Assembly (NCBI RefSeq): GCF_009725235.1
Contig: NZ_WJFC01000003.1
Coordinates: 124,001-188,000 of the forward strand
Source: Scytonema sp. UIC 10036
Lineage (GTDB): Bacteria > Cyanobacteriota > Cyanobacteriia > Cyanobacteriales > Nostocaceae
Reading direction: 5' to 3'
DNA: 64,000 bases
The notes below the pieces were generated by a model, which was given only the letters and a program-made list of their open reading frames with translations, had not been told where the DNA came from and made no database searches. Positions 1 through 9,800 of this stretch are shown one piece after another (position 1 is the stretch's first letter; each line of letters starts with the position of its first letter). The translations under genes were made by a program, and so were the position numbers.

Positions 1-1
1 G

Positions 2-214
2 GTTGAAAATTTGGGTTCGGCGGATACTGAGTTTGACCTGCGGTTTATGAATGCGATGATTGTTCATCACGAAGGTGCTGTCGATATGGCAAAAGATGCG
101 TTGAATAAGTCTAAGCGCCCTGAAGTTAGAAAATTGGCTCAAGAAATTATTGACTCTCAGCAGAAGGAAATTGACCAAATGAACCAATGGAGAAAAGATT
201 GGTATAAGAAATAA
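2..214 (+). CDS. DUF305 family protein (5' end cut by window)
   Basis: This is the C-terminal part of a DUF305 protein, a small helical-bundle family often found near metal-resistance genes. The visible part carries the family signature MIVHHEGAVDMAK, followed by a polar helix ending in WRKDWYKK. The frame is open to the first base of the window, so the start lies upstream; the TTG at position 11 is unlikely to be the true start. The adjacent metal-efflux genes (1364-6337) fit a role in metal handling or tolerance, but the function of DUF305 is not established. Confidence 0.8.
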   Translation, partial: VENLGSADTEFDLRFMNAMIVHHEGAVDMAKDALNKSKRPEVRKLAQEIIDSQQKEIDQMNQWRKDWYKK

Positions 215-352
215 CTTGATTTCTCTAACTCCATATACCTTTAGGAGGCAGCTAGTCAATGGGAATTTATTTTTTGGGGTGGACTGCTGCCACCGATCCT
301 GTCGCGCAAGTATTCCCACATCCGTCTAATTTCGGTTCGGAATTCTTGGCGC

Positions 353-976
353 TCAATTGGGGCTTGCTGCATCAAAAATCTGGTCAGCAGTCAAATTCAG
401 GTCTGGGAATAGAGGTGATTGGATGCGTTCGCTCCCTCTAAACTGGCTAACTTGATACTCGTCTTCGACCAGATGGTACACAGAGATAGTCGGTTGCTTG
501 GGATTGCCGATAAATTTGCGCCCGCCTAACGCCGCATAATCCACAATCCAGTATTCAGGAATACCCATTTCCTCATAGTCAGCAAGCTTTTTGAGATAAT
601 CATCACGCCAGTTCGTGCTTACTACCTCGATAACTAAAGGAATTGATGCGGCATCCGATACAGTTGACTCTTTTTTCCACAGAGGTTCTTTGGTTAAATT
701 AGGGCTGTTTAGTAGCAGCACATCTGGTGAGTAAGCTGATTCACTGTTAGTTGGTTTAACAAATGCTGTTTTAGGGATGAAATAAGGCAGTTTTAAACGT
801 TTGTATTCTGCAACTATTTCTCCTACCAAAAATCCGATTACCTCTTCATGGTCTCCTGTAGGTGGTGGCATCTCAATAATTACTCCATTATACAGTTCAT
901 ACCGTTGTTTCTTATCTGTTGGATACCAAGCAATAAATTCATCGAAAGTTACTTGTTTGGTTAAGGTTTGGGTCAT
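353..976 (-). CDS. Uma2 family (DUF820) putative restriction endonuclease
   Basis: The 207-residue protein matches the Uma2/DUF820 family, a PD-(D/E)XK nuclease-fold group greatly expanded in cyanobacteria. The visible hallmarks are the N-terminal FDEFIAWYP and YELYNGVIIEMPPPTG, the SPDVLLL strand carrying the catalytic Asp, and IPLVIEVVSTNWRDDYLKK, which supplies the Glu and downstream Lys of the active site. DYEEMGIPEYWIVD is the usual family end of the core. Length is normal. It stands alone and no methyltransferase is nearby. The biological role of most Uma2 proteins is unknown. Confidence 0.88.
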   Translation of the reverse strand: MTQTLTKQVTFDEFIAWYPTDKKQRYELYNGVIIEMPPPTGDHEEVIGFLVGEIVAEYKRLKLPYFIPKTAFVKPTNSESAYSPDVLLLNSPNLTKEPLWKKESTVSDAASIPLVIEVVSTNWRDDYLKKLADYEEMGIPEYWIVDYAALGGRKFIGNPKQPTISVYHLVEDEYQVSQFRGSERIQSPLFPDLNLTADQIFDAASPN

Positions 977-1363
977 CTTGTTTTCTCCTTAGTCGTTTCT
1001 GACTCCTCTGGTGGTTGCCAGTAAATTAACTAGCTTGGCTGTACTCGATAATACCTGTGTCTTGATAGAACTGGTATCTAGTAATGCCCATCTCATCTAC
1101 AAACTGTTTAATCCTGTTTTTAATGGGCATTCAGTAATTATAAACGGCAAATTGAGCACAGGAGGCGGAGCCTCTAGTCAGGCATTCCCAGGCGGAGCCT
1201 GGGAACGAGGGAACAGAGGATTCCCTTCTCCCTGTGGGGGAAGGGTTGGGGATGAGGGCGGTTTACCAATTTCATCTTATTTTCATTTCTCAGTGGCAAA
1301 CTGAAAGGTGCATACACATTCTTTATTCTTTCTTCCCAGTACTAAAAAATCTACTAAAGCACC
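977..1363. repeat. Intergenic region with palindromic GGAGCCT repeats
   Basis: No gene is seen between the Uma2 gene and the efflux operon. The stretch holds a hairpin-forming pair AATGCCCAT/ATGGGCATT near 1084-1130 and, at 1161-1210, palindromes of the type CCCAGGCGGAGCCTGGG preceded by GGAGGCGGAGCCTC. The same family occurs at 19511-19539 and 58607-58722, so it is a dispersed repeat. The promoter of the efflux genes presumably lies in the AT-rich 1270-1363 part, but no clear motif was identified. Confidence 0.6.
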
Positions 1364-2977
1364 ATGCCCAACTCTTTGCCTCAGTTGTCAAAAGTAGTTC
1401 CTTGCATTTCCAGTGGTGTACTGAGCTTTATGTTACTGCCCAGCCCCACAGTTGTGTTAGCTCATGCGGGACACGGAAATGAATTTCAAGGTGGTGAAAC
1501 CACTGGTGGTACCACTTCGATTCAAGTTGAAGCGGAAACGGCTAAACGCATGGGAATTCAAGTTGAGCCAGTGAAGCGTCAGCGACTCGCTGTTGGCATT
1601 AAAACTATCGGACAAATTGAAACTTTACCCGATCGACAAGTGGAAGTGACGACTCCCATTTCTGGGGCAAAAGTGGTTGAACTGTTGGTGGAACCTGGTG
1701 CATTGGTTCGGAAAGGTCAAGCTGTAGCGGTTCTGACCAGCCCCGATTTGGTGACACTGCGTGTTGAGTCCCAGGAAAAACTTGCTCAAGGACAAGCTGA
1801 TTTGCAACAAGCGATCGCAGACTTAAAGCTTGCCCAGCAAAACTATGAGAAATATCAGCAGATAGCAGCAGCAGAGATAGCTCAAGCACAAAGTCTGGTT
1901 GCTTTTGCTCGAGAAAAATATGAAAAAGACCAACAATTGACAAATGCTGGTGCTTTACCACGCCGCACAGCCTTGGAATCCCAAACCCAGCTAGCACAGG
2001 CAAAAGCAGAACTCACCAAAGCCAACAGCCGCCGAGATGTAATTGAGGCAGAAAATCAACTCAAACGCGCTCAAGCTGCCGTTCAAGTTGCCAAATCGCG
2101 TATCAAACTTAGCAATGCTGCTTATGAAACTCGGTTGCAACAACTGGGAAATCGAGCCAATGCGAAAGGATTGGTGACGGTAACTGCGCCAATATCCGGG
2201 AAAATTGCTGAAAGGGAAGCAACTCTCGGTCAATCTTTTGAAGATGCAGGTGGCAAGCTCATGACTATCGTCAACGATCGCCGAGTTTTTGCAACAGCAA
2301 GTATTTATGAAAAAGATTTAAGTAAAGTGAGGACAGGTCAACAGGTCAACGTTAAAGTGACTTCTGTTCCCAATCTCACTTTCAACGGACGCATTGCTGT
2401 AGTTGGCTCTGTTGTAGAAGGCGATACACGAGTTGTTTCTGTAAAAGCAGAAATAGATAATCCAAGTGGAGTTCTCAAACCAGGAATGTTTGCAGAACTT
2501 GAAATTCTCACTAATGAAGCATTATCAGCGAGCTTGGTGATTCCCAGTTCTGCCATAGTTGAAGCAAATGGCAAGAAACAGGTTTACGTGCAAAGCGGTA
2601 ATACTTATCAACCTGTTGAAGTTACCCTAGGTCAAACTTCCGCAGACCTCGTTGAGGTGAAGACTGGCTTATTTGAGGGAGATATTATTGTAACACAACG
2701 CGTACCTCAGCTATATGCCCAATCCTTAAGAAGCAGTTCTCACAAAGGAAAAGAAATCCAACAAACTTCTCCCCTTCCCCCTACCTCCCCATTCCCAACT
2801 CCTCTTCTTTGGCTGCTAGCAACAGGAGGAGGAACTGCGATCGCAATTGTAGCTTTCATCGCTGGTGCTTTTTGGTCTGGTCGTCAGACCAACTCTCAAC
2901 CATTAGTAAACTCACTTGTCTTACCAGAAGAAACTTCCACAGAAACACCAGAGTGGAGCGAACGCATTGCTCGTTAA
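1364..2977 (+). CDS. RND efflux membrane fusion (periplasmic adaptor) protein, HlyD/CusB type
   Basis: The 537-residue adaptor would link the inner-membrane RND pump encoded next (3137-6337) to an outer-membrane channel. After a hydrophobic N-terminus comes HAGHGNEF, a His-containing stretch resembling metal-linked adaptors. Next come the first lipoyl half (VTTPISGAKVVELLVEPGALVRKGQ), a long Ala/Gln/Lys-rich coiled coil (about residues 120-265), the second lipoyl half (VTAPISGKIAEREATLGQ) and the beta-barrel/membrane-proximal domains. Unusually, the C-terminus adds a Pro-rich linker (residues about 465-480) and a transmembrane-like segment (LLWLLATGGG onwards, about 480-505). The C-rich DNA of the linker may be repeat-derived. 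Metal specificity cannot be read from sequence. Confidence 0.88.
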   Translation: MPNSLPQLSKVVPCISSGVLSFMLLPSPTVVLAHAGHGNEFQGGETTGGTTSIQVEAETAKRMGIQVEPVKRQRLAVGIKTIGQIETLPDRQVEVTTPISGAKVVELLVEPGALVRKGQAVAVLTSPDLVTLRVESQEKLAQGQADLQQAIADLKLAQQNYEKYQQIAAAEIAQAQSLVAFAREKYEKDQQLTNAGALPRRTALESQTQLAQAKAELTKANSRRDVIEAENQLKRAQAAVQVAKSRIKLSNAAYETRLQQLGNRANAKGLVTVTAPISGKIAEREATLGQSFEDAGGKLMTIVNDRRVFATASIYEKDLSKVRTGQQVNVKVTSVPNLTFNGRIAVVGSVVEGDTRVVSVKAEIDNPSGVLKPGMFAELEILTNEALSASLVIPSSAIVEANGKKQVYVQSGNTYQPVEVTLGQTSADLVEVKTGLFEGDIIVTQRVPQLYAQSLRSSSHKGKEIQQTSPLPPTSPFPTPLLWLLATGGGTAIAIVAFIAGAFWSGRQTNSQPLVNSLVLPEETSTETPEWSERIAR

Positions 2978-2993
2978 ACAGTGAAGTGTGTCA

Positions 2994-3076
2994 TTGGTCA
3001 ATTGTCATTGGTCATTTGTCATTAGCCATTAGCAATTAGCCATTAGCCATTAGCAATTAGCCATTAGCAATTAGCA
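2994..3076. repeat. Short tandem repeat TAGCCAT/TAGCAAT (STRR)
   Basis: The intergenic stretch between the adaptor and pump genes consists of tandem heptamers TAGCCAT and TAGCAAT, preceded by GTCATTG units. The same heptamers recur at 56838-56890 and 56985-57018. Such short tandemly repeated sequences are typical of heterocystous cyanobacteria. Confidence 0.85.
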
Positions 3077-3136
3077 AAGGTTTTAGACATATTTAATTTT
3101 CACATACCTACCGCTCGAGAAAAAGATTTTATAAGT

Positions 3137-6100
3137 ATGCTAAGTAGTATTATTAAGTGGGCGATCGCACGTCGTTGGCTCGTCATTTTGGGAACAATTC
3201 TTCTAACTCTGTGGATATTTCGTACAATTATCCAAATGCCCTTAGACGTGTTCCCCAGCTTTGCACCACCACAAGTTGAAATTCAAACAGAAGCACCGGG
3301 ACTAGCCCCTGAAGAAGTAGAATCTTTAGTCACTTTACCTATTGAAAGCTCTATCAACGGGACTCCCGGAATTACAGCAGTCCGTTCTGCAAGTGCGTCA
3401 GGTCTCTCCGTTGTTAAAATCATTTTTAATTGGGGAACAGATATCTATCAAGCCCGCCAATTAGTCACAGAACGGTTGCAACAAGCTCAAAGCAAACTTC
3501 CAGAAGGAGTAGAAACACCACAGATATCTCCCACCACTTCCCCCATCGGAACTGTGTTGCAGTATGCCTTTTATATTGGGGACAAGGGAGACAAGGAGGA
3601 CAAGGGAGACAAGGAAGAAAATTCTCCCTTGTCTACCGTGTCTCCCCCCTCTCCCTCTTCCCTGATGGAACTGCGGCGCATAGTAGATTGGCAAGTTACA
3701 AATCGTCTATTAGCTGTCCCTGGTGTAAGCCAGGTTGTTGCTTATGGAGGAGATGTTCGCCAATATCAAGTTTTAGTCGCTCCAGAAAAGTTAAAAGCTT
3801 ATAATGTCACTTTAGAAGACGTAGTAGAAGCTACATCTGCTGCTAATATCAATGCTCCTGGCGGTTATTTAATCACTTCTGACCGAGAAAAGTTAATTCG
3901 GGGTATCGGACGCATTGAATCTCTTGAAGAATTACAGCAATCTGTAATTACTGCGCGTAATGGTACGCCTGTAAAAATATCTGATGTTGCTGACGTGCAA
4001 ATTGGAGCAGCTATTAAGCGGGGAGATGGGAGTTTTAACGGTCAAAAGGCAATTATTGTGATGATTAATAAACAGCCTCAAGCCGATACTCCTACGGTGA
4101 CTCGCGCCATAGAAGAAGCCATGAAAGAAGTTATAGCAAGCTTGCCAAAGAATGTGAAAGTACAAGCAACATTTCGACAAGAAAGTTATATTGATTCTTC
4201 CATTGAAAATGTCAGAGAGGCTTTAGTTGAAGGTAGTATTATTGTCGCTATTATCTTAATACCATTTCTCATGAATTGGCGCAATTTAGCCATTTGTTTA
4301 ACAGCCCTTCCTTTATCTTTACTGATAGGAGTGCTGTTACTCAATTGGATGGGACAGGGTTTAAATACAATGACGTTAGGTGGGTTAGCAGTTGCTATTG
4401 GTTCGGCGGTTGATGATGCAATTGTAGATGCAGAAAATGTTTATCGCTGTTTGAGAGAAAACAAGCATTCTCCCAAACCACGCCCTGTTTTGGATGTTGT
4501 TTTTGAGGGCTGTCAGGAAGTTCGAGATTCGGTATTTGGTGCTACTATCATTACTATAGTTGTTTTCTCACCAGTTTTTGCTTTAACTGGTGTAGAAGGT
4601 AGTATTTTTATTCCTATGGGATTGGGTTACATGGCAGCCGTGATTGCTTCAAGTGTCACAGCGCTTACTGTAACTCCTGCTTTGTGTGCAATTCTTTTAC
4701 CTTACGGTCATTTGCCAGAAAGAGAGCCTTGGGTTGCCAGATTTTTTAAGCAGCTTTATTATCCTTTATTGACATTTTCTCTCCGACGTTCTGGAATTGT
4801 TTTAGCTGTAGCGACTGCGAGTTTGGTAGCAGCAACTGTTATTTTTCCTTCTTTTGGTAGAGTCTTTTTGCCTGAATTTCAGGAGCAAACTTTAGTAAAT
4901 ACCCTAACTCTTTATCCTGGGGTTTCTTTAGAAGCAACTAATGCTGCTGGTGAAGCAATTCAAGCAGCACTGAAAGGCGAGCTGAGATTTCCTTACGTGC
5001 AATTGCGTTCGGGACGCGCTCCTGGTGATGCTGATGCGGCGGGTGTGAATTCAGCACATTTAGACATTGAATTGAGTCCCAAAGGTATGGAAGACAGGGA
5101 GGGAGCTATTGCTAAGCTGCGGGCAGAATTTGATAAGTTACCGGGAGTTGCACCAAATATTGGCGGTTTTATCTCTCACCGTATGGATGAGGTTTTGTCA
5201 GGGGTAAGAAGTGCGATCGCAGTGAAAATTTTTGGTTCGGATTTAGAACAACTCCGCACTCTCGGAAGTCAAGTTAATGAGGTCATGAAAACTGTTGAGG
5301 GCATTGTTGATTTACAACTTGAACCTCAAGTTCCTATAGAACAAGTACAAATTAAGTTTAATCGCCCTGCTGCTTCAAGATATGGGTTGACAATTGGAAA
5401 GCTTTCTGAAACAATTGAAACGGCTTTAAACGGAAAAGTTGTATCGCAAATTTTAGAGCAACAACAAACTTTTGATTTGGTTGTCTGGTTGCAAGCCGAT
5501 GCTCGTCAAAACACAGAAACAATTCGCAATTTATTAGTTGATACTCCTAGTGGAAATAAAATTCCTCTTGCCCAAGTCGCGACAATTGATAGTGGTACTG
5601 GTCCCAACACGATTAACCGTGAAAATGTCTCCCGCCTCATTGTTGTTTCTGCTAATGCTAGTGGTAGAGATTTACGCTCAATTGTGAATGAAATTCGCGA
5701 TAAAGTCGATGAACAGGTACATCCACCTTCTGGTTACTACATTCAATATGCAGGTCAATTTGAGGCACAAGAAAGAGCCACTCAAAACATTTTAATTTTC
5801 AGTGCGATCGCTTTTATCATCATTACCATCATCATGTATCTTTCCGTCAAATCAATCTCTTCCACCGCCATGATTACGATCAACTTACCTTTGGCATTAG
5901 TAGGAGGAGTTTTTTCAGTCGCTTTGACGGGTGGTGTAATTTCCATTGCTTCTTTAGTTGGCTTTGTCACCCTATTTGGAGTCGCAACACGCAATGGATT
6001 GTTATTAGTCGATAATTACAATACAAAATTTGCCGAAGGAATGCCTTTGAGAGAAGTTCTGATTGAAGGATCGATGGAACGTCTCAACGCTATTTTGATG

Positions 6101-6337
6101 ACAGCTTTTACCTCAGCTTTGGGATTAGCACCACTAGTTGTAGAAAGTGGCGCAGGTAAGGAAATTTTGCAACCACTTTCGATAGTCGTTTTAGGTGGCT
6201 TAGTCACTTCTACAGCTTTAACTTTGGTGGTACTACCTGCTTTATATGCTAAGTTTGGCAGATTCTTGGTTTCCAAGCGATCGGTTGTAGAAAATGGGAA
6301 AGCTATTCAAGCATTAACAGTGACCCGTGACCAGTAA
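3137..6337 (+). CDS. RND heavy-metal efflux pump, CusA/CzcA family
   Basis: The 1066-residue inner-membrane proton-driven pump has the twofold RND layout: TM1 near residues 13-30, a large periplasmic loop, TM2-6, a second loop, then TM8-12. The TM4 proton-relay region reads AVDDAIVDAENV (residues about 424-435), the position where CusA/CzcA proteins carry conserved Asp/Glu. It follows the adaptor gene in the same direction and probably forms one transport system with it. Two oddities are visible. Residues about 147-175 (GDKGDKEDKGDKEE, then a Ser/Pro-rich run) are encoded by an in-frame GACAAGG repeat element in the first periplasmic loop. The last residues TVTRDQ and the stop come from a GTGACCAGT-type short repeat. 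The exported metal is unknown. Confidence 0.92.
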   Translation: MLSSIIKWAIARRWLVILGTILLTLWIFRTIIQMPLDVFPSFAPPQVEIQTEAPGLAPEEVESLVTLPIESSINGTPGITAVRSASASGLSVVKIIFNWGTDIYQARQLVTERLQQAQSKLPEGVETPQISPTTSPIGTVLQYAFYIGDKGDKEDKGDKEENSPLSTVSPPSPSSLMELRRIVDWQVTNRLLAVPGVSQVVAYGGDVRQYQVLVAPEKLKAYNVTLEDVVEATSAANINAPGGYLITSDREKLIRGIGRIESLEELQQSVITARNGTPVKISDVADVQIGAAIKRGDGSFNGQKAIIVMINKQPQADTPTVTRAIEEAMKEVIASLPKNVKVQATFRQESYIDSSIENVREALVEGSIIVAIILIPFLMNWRNLAICLTALPLSLLIGVLLLNWMGQGLNTMTLGGLAVAIGSAVDDAIVDAENVYRCLRENKHSPKPRPVLDVVFEGCQEVRDSVFGATIITIVVFSPVFALTGVEGSIFIPMGLGYMAAVIASSVTALTVTPALCAILLPYGHLPEREPWVARFFKQLYYPLLTFSLRRSGIVLAVATASLVAATVIFPSFGRVFLPEFQEQTLVNTLTLYPGVSLEATNAAGEAIQAALKGELRFPYVQLRSGRAPGDADAAGVNSAHLDIELSPKGMEDREGAIAKLRAEFDKLPGVAPNIGGFISHRMDEVLSGVRSAIAVKIFGSDLEQLRTLGSQVNEVMKTVEGIVDLQLEPQVPIEQVQIKFNRPAASRYGLTIGKLSETIETALNGKVVSQILEQQQTFDLVVWLQADARQNTETIRNLLVDTPSGNKIPLAQVATIDSGTGPNTINRENVSRLIVVSANASGRDLRSIVNEIRDKVDEQVHPPSGYYIQYAGQFEAQERATQNILIFSAIAFIIITIIMYLSVKSISSTAMITINLPLALVGGVFSVALTGGVISIASLVGFVTLFGVATRNGLLLVDNYNTKFAEGMPLREVLIEGSMERLNAILMTAFTSALGLAPLVVESGAGKEILQPLSIVVLGGLVTSTALTLVVLPALYAKFGRFLVSKRSVVENGKAIQALTVTRDQ
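3577..3662. repeat. In-frame GACAAGG repeat element inside the RND pump gene
   Basis: Four 9-nt units (GACAAGGGA/GACAAGGAG alternating) are followed by a partial inverted complement, TTCTCCCTTGTCTACC and a C/T-rich tail. The arrangement is nearly the same as at 46570-46668 in chlD. Copies in the opposite orientation lie at about 29998-30060 and 30825-30900. Because the unit is 9 nt, it keeps the reading frame. Confidence 0.85.
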
Positions 6338-6359
6338 GTAAGTAGGGTGAGCAATGCTA

Positions 6360-6542
6360 GCCCTGTCAAGGTGACTGATAAAATTTTGATTCAGACAGCA
6401 ATTTTTCATCTTTCCTCTCTGCGCTCTCTGCGTCCTCTGCGGTTCAAAAGTCATATATTTAACCGCCGAGACGCAGAGTACGCAGAGGTAAGAGGAGAGA
6501 GAGCTATTCATTTCCTGAAGTTTTGATCCACCTTGACAGGGC
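6360..6542. repeat. MITE-like element, 14-bp terminal inverted repeats, copy A
   Basis: The ends are GCCCTGTCAAGGTG (6360-6373) and its exact reverse complement (6529-6542). Inside are internal palindromic CTCTGCG...CGCAGAG arms at about 6415-6490. There is no transposase gene. The homology extends left into GTAGGGTGAGCAATGCTAG (6342-6360), a string that also borders copy C at about 43013-43032. Copy B is at about 21770-21941 and copy C at about 42762-43013. A further hairpin, GCGCTT...AAGCGC, follows at 6541-6567. Confidence 0.8.
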
Positions 6543-6836
6543 GCTTATGGGCAATGCCCACAAGCGCCCTGTCAATGCGAACAATTGAACTATTAGAGTG
6601 AAGGTTTGAACTTTGGACAATCTGCTAGCTTTTTTCCCATTTGTTTTCTTGAAGTGCATAACTTAATTTTGCTGACACCTATATAAAAATAAGGATTTTC
6701 ATTTGTGCTGGTGTACGCGGTGCATCTAGGCTGGCGTCAAATCTTGCCACCAGGGAGTATCCCCTTAGCAAAGTTTGATGTCAATGTCAAAAAACGCTGC
6801 CATATAAGTCGGTCAATTTAGGAAAGAAAAACAATC

Positions 6837-9800
6837 ATGGCTCGTAACTTGTACGCTTTGTTAGTTGGTATCGATAAATATCCTGACCCAAACCATCATC
6901 TGCAAGGCTGTGTTAACGACATTACAGCAATAGAAGAGTATCTTAACGAACGATTTGATAAAAAAGAATATCAACTACATTTGCGATCGCTTAAAGATGA
7001 GCAAGCAACCCGTAAGGGAGTTATTGATGGCTGGAGGAACCATCTCGGTCAGGCAAAGGCGGATGATATAGTTCTGTTTTACTATAGCGGTCATGGTGCC
7101 CAGGAGTTGGCACCAAAGGAATTTTGGCACTTAGAACCAGACCATCTTGATGAAACTTTAGTCTGTTATGACAGTCGTAGCGAGAACGGCTGGGATTTGG
7201 CAGACAAAGAATTGGCACTACTGATTGCCCAAGTGGCGGAAAATAATCCGCACATAACAATTATTATGGACTGTTGCCATTCTGGTTCTAGCACAAAAGA
7301 TCCAATGCAACAGGCTTTGATTCGTCGCTTCCCTACAGATAAGCGAGAACGTCCATTGGATAGCTTTATTTTTTCTCTGGAAGATTTAAAACAACTTTCA
7401 GATTCTCGTGACCCGGAAAAACACCCAACTGGCTGGAAATTACCCAAAGGTCGTCATGTTCTTTTAGCTGCTTGTCGAGACTACGAAACAGCAAAGGAAT
7501 ATTACGGAGGTGACAAACACCGAGGTAGTTTCTCTTATTTTTTGATGGATACGCTCTCCAAAGCCAATGGAAAGTTGACTTATCGGGACTTGTTTGGGCG
7601 AACAAATGCCACGATTCGCAGTAAAATTACAGACCAGTCTCCTCAGTTGGAAGTGAAGAATTCTCTTGATGACAACAAATTTTTTCTCGATGGAGCGATC
7701 GCGGAAATCGATCCGTACTTCATTGTTAAAAATGACTTGACTCATGGCTGGGTAATAGAAGGGGGTGCAGTTCACGGAGTTCAACCACCCAAAGACGGCG
7801 AAACCACTTTACTTGCACTGTTTGACTTTGATGCCAAGATTGACGATCTGCGCGACCCTTCAAAGTCTTTGGGTACTGCAAAAGTCACTCAAGTGTTGCC
7901 AACCAAGAGTAAGATAGATATCGAAGGTATACAAAACCTGACTGCCGAGTACACTTTTAAAGCAGTTGTTACCAGTCTACCGCTACCACCATTGGGAGTC
8001 TATTTTGAGGGTGATGAAGCGGGTGTGACTTTAGCACGGGAAAAGCTAAAAACATCTGGGCTGAATGGTCAGCATCCCTCACCCTATGTCCGCGAAGAGC
8101 AAGAAGTAGGCAAAGCGGAGTTTCGCCTATTGTGTCGCCATGAGCAATATTTAATAGCAAGACCGACAGACGCTCGACCTCTTGTAGAACAAATTGATGG
8201 TTATACTCCCCAGAATGCATCCAAGGCTATTAAACGTTTAGAACATATTGCCCGTTGGACAACGATTGCTCAACTTGCAAATACTGCGACAACTCGAATT
8301 AAAGCGGGTGATGTCAAGATGGAACTCCTATTTGCCGATCGAGAGTTCTCTCAATCACAGCAAATGCGTTTGCACTACAAATATCGGGATGGTGAGTGGC
8401 AACAGCCAGAATTTCAACTTAAACTTACCAATACAACTCAGAAACCACTTTACTGTGCTTTGGTCAATCTTTCTGATAGTTTCGCTATTAGCGCCCCGTT
8501 TTTTGAAGCAGGTAGCGTCAGGCTTCAACCAGGAGAAGAAGTTTGGGCGTTAGATGGAGAAGAGTTGGTACTAGAAGTTCCAGATGAGTACTGGGAACAA
8601 GGAATTACCGAATATAAAGATATTATTAAATTAATTGTGAGCAACAATGAATTTGACGCTAGATTGCTCGCGCAAGGTAAACTTGATGCTCCTCGTCCAC
8701 CTATATCAAGAGATATAGATTCTCCAAATCAAAGCAGCCTGGAACGTTTGATGAATCGAACTCAACATCGTGATATCAAACCCAAAAACTCAGCAAAATA
8801 TGACGATTGGTACGCTGAGGCGATCGCAATTACTACAGTCCGCCCATTGGATTCTACCCCAGTTTCTCAGCAACAAGAACAACAATTAGGAGCAGGAGTC
8901 AAATTACAACCACATAAGAGCTTGGTGGCAAATGTTCGCATCACTTCTACACCACAAGTGAGCCGAGATTTGGGTAATAAAATCTTGCCTCCTATCCTAC
9001 GGGAAGATCCAAAAGTTGTTCGACCCTTTCAATTTACGACTAGTCGCGGTAGTGCTCCTGGATTAAGTGTATTGGAATTGACCGAAGTTCAAGACTACAC
9101 AGCTGTGACGCCAAATGCACCTTTGAAATTATTAGTTGATACACCGCTAGCCCACAATGAATATCTTCTTCCTATTGGCTATGATGGTGAATTTTTCTTA
9201 CCCTTAGGTCGCGGTCAAACAACTCAAGATGGCAAAACAGAAATTGAGATAGAAAGACTACCAGCCCCAGTTCGCCAGGGAGAGCGCAGCATCCAAGGGT
9301 CTATTCGTATCTTCTTTGAAAAAATAATTAGCGAGAATTTTGGGCGGGAATTTTCCTACCCAATTTTAGCGATCGCTGAAGTAGGAGATAACAAGAAAGT
9401 CACCTACAAACGGGTGATGGTTGATGTTAAGCAACAGGTGAGCCAAGCAAAACGAATTGCTCTCTTCATTCACGGAATTGTTGGCGACACTCAAAGTTTA
9501 GTTGAGAATATAAAACAACCTATATTGCAACCGGATGGTCAAAAACGTTCCATCAGCGAACTTTATGATGTCATTCTCACCTTTGATTACGAAAACTTAA
9601 ATACTTCAATTAAAGAGAATGCTCTACATCTGAAACAAAGGCTAAGAGAAGTCGGTTTGGGAGAAAACCACGGCAAAGAACTACACATTATTGCTCATTC
9701 GATGGGGGGTTTGGTATCTCGTTGGTTTATTGAGCGAGAAGGAGGGAATAAAGTAGTCCAACACCTGATTATGCTGGGTACACCAAATGCAGGTTCTCCT

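Noticed and set aside
6314..6511. A 65-codon minus-strand frame
   Set aside because: It is a translation of the MITE-like element and its palindromic arms.
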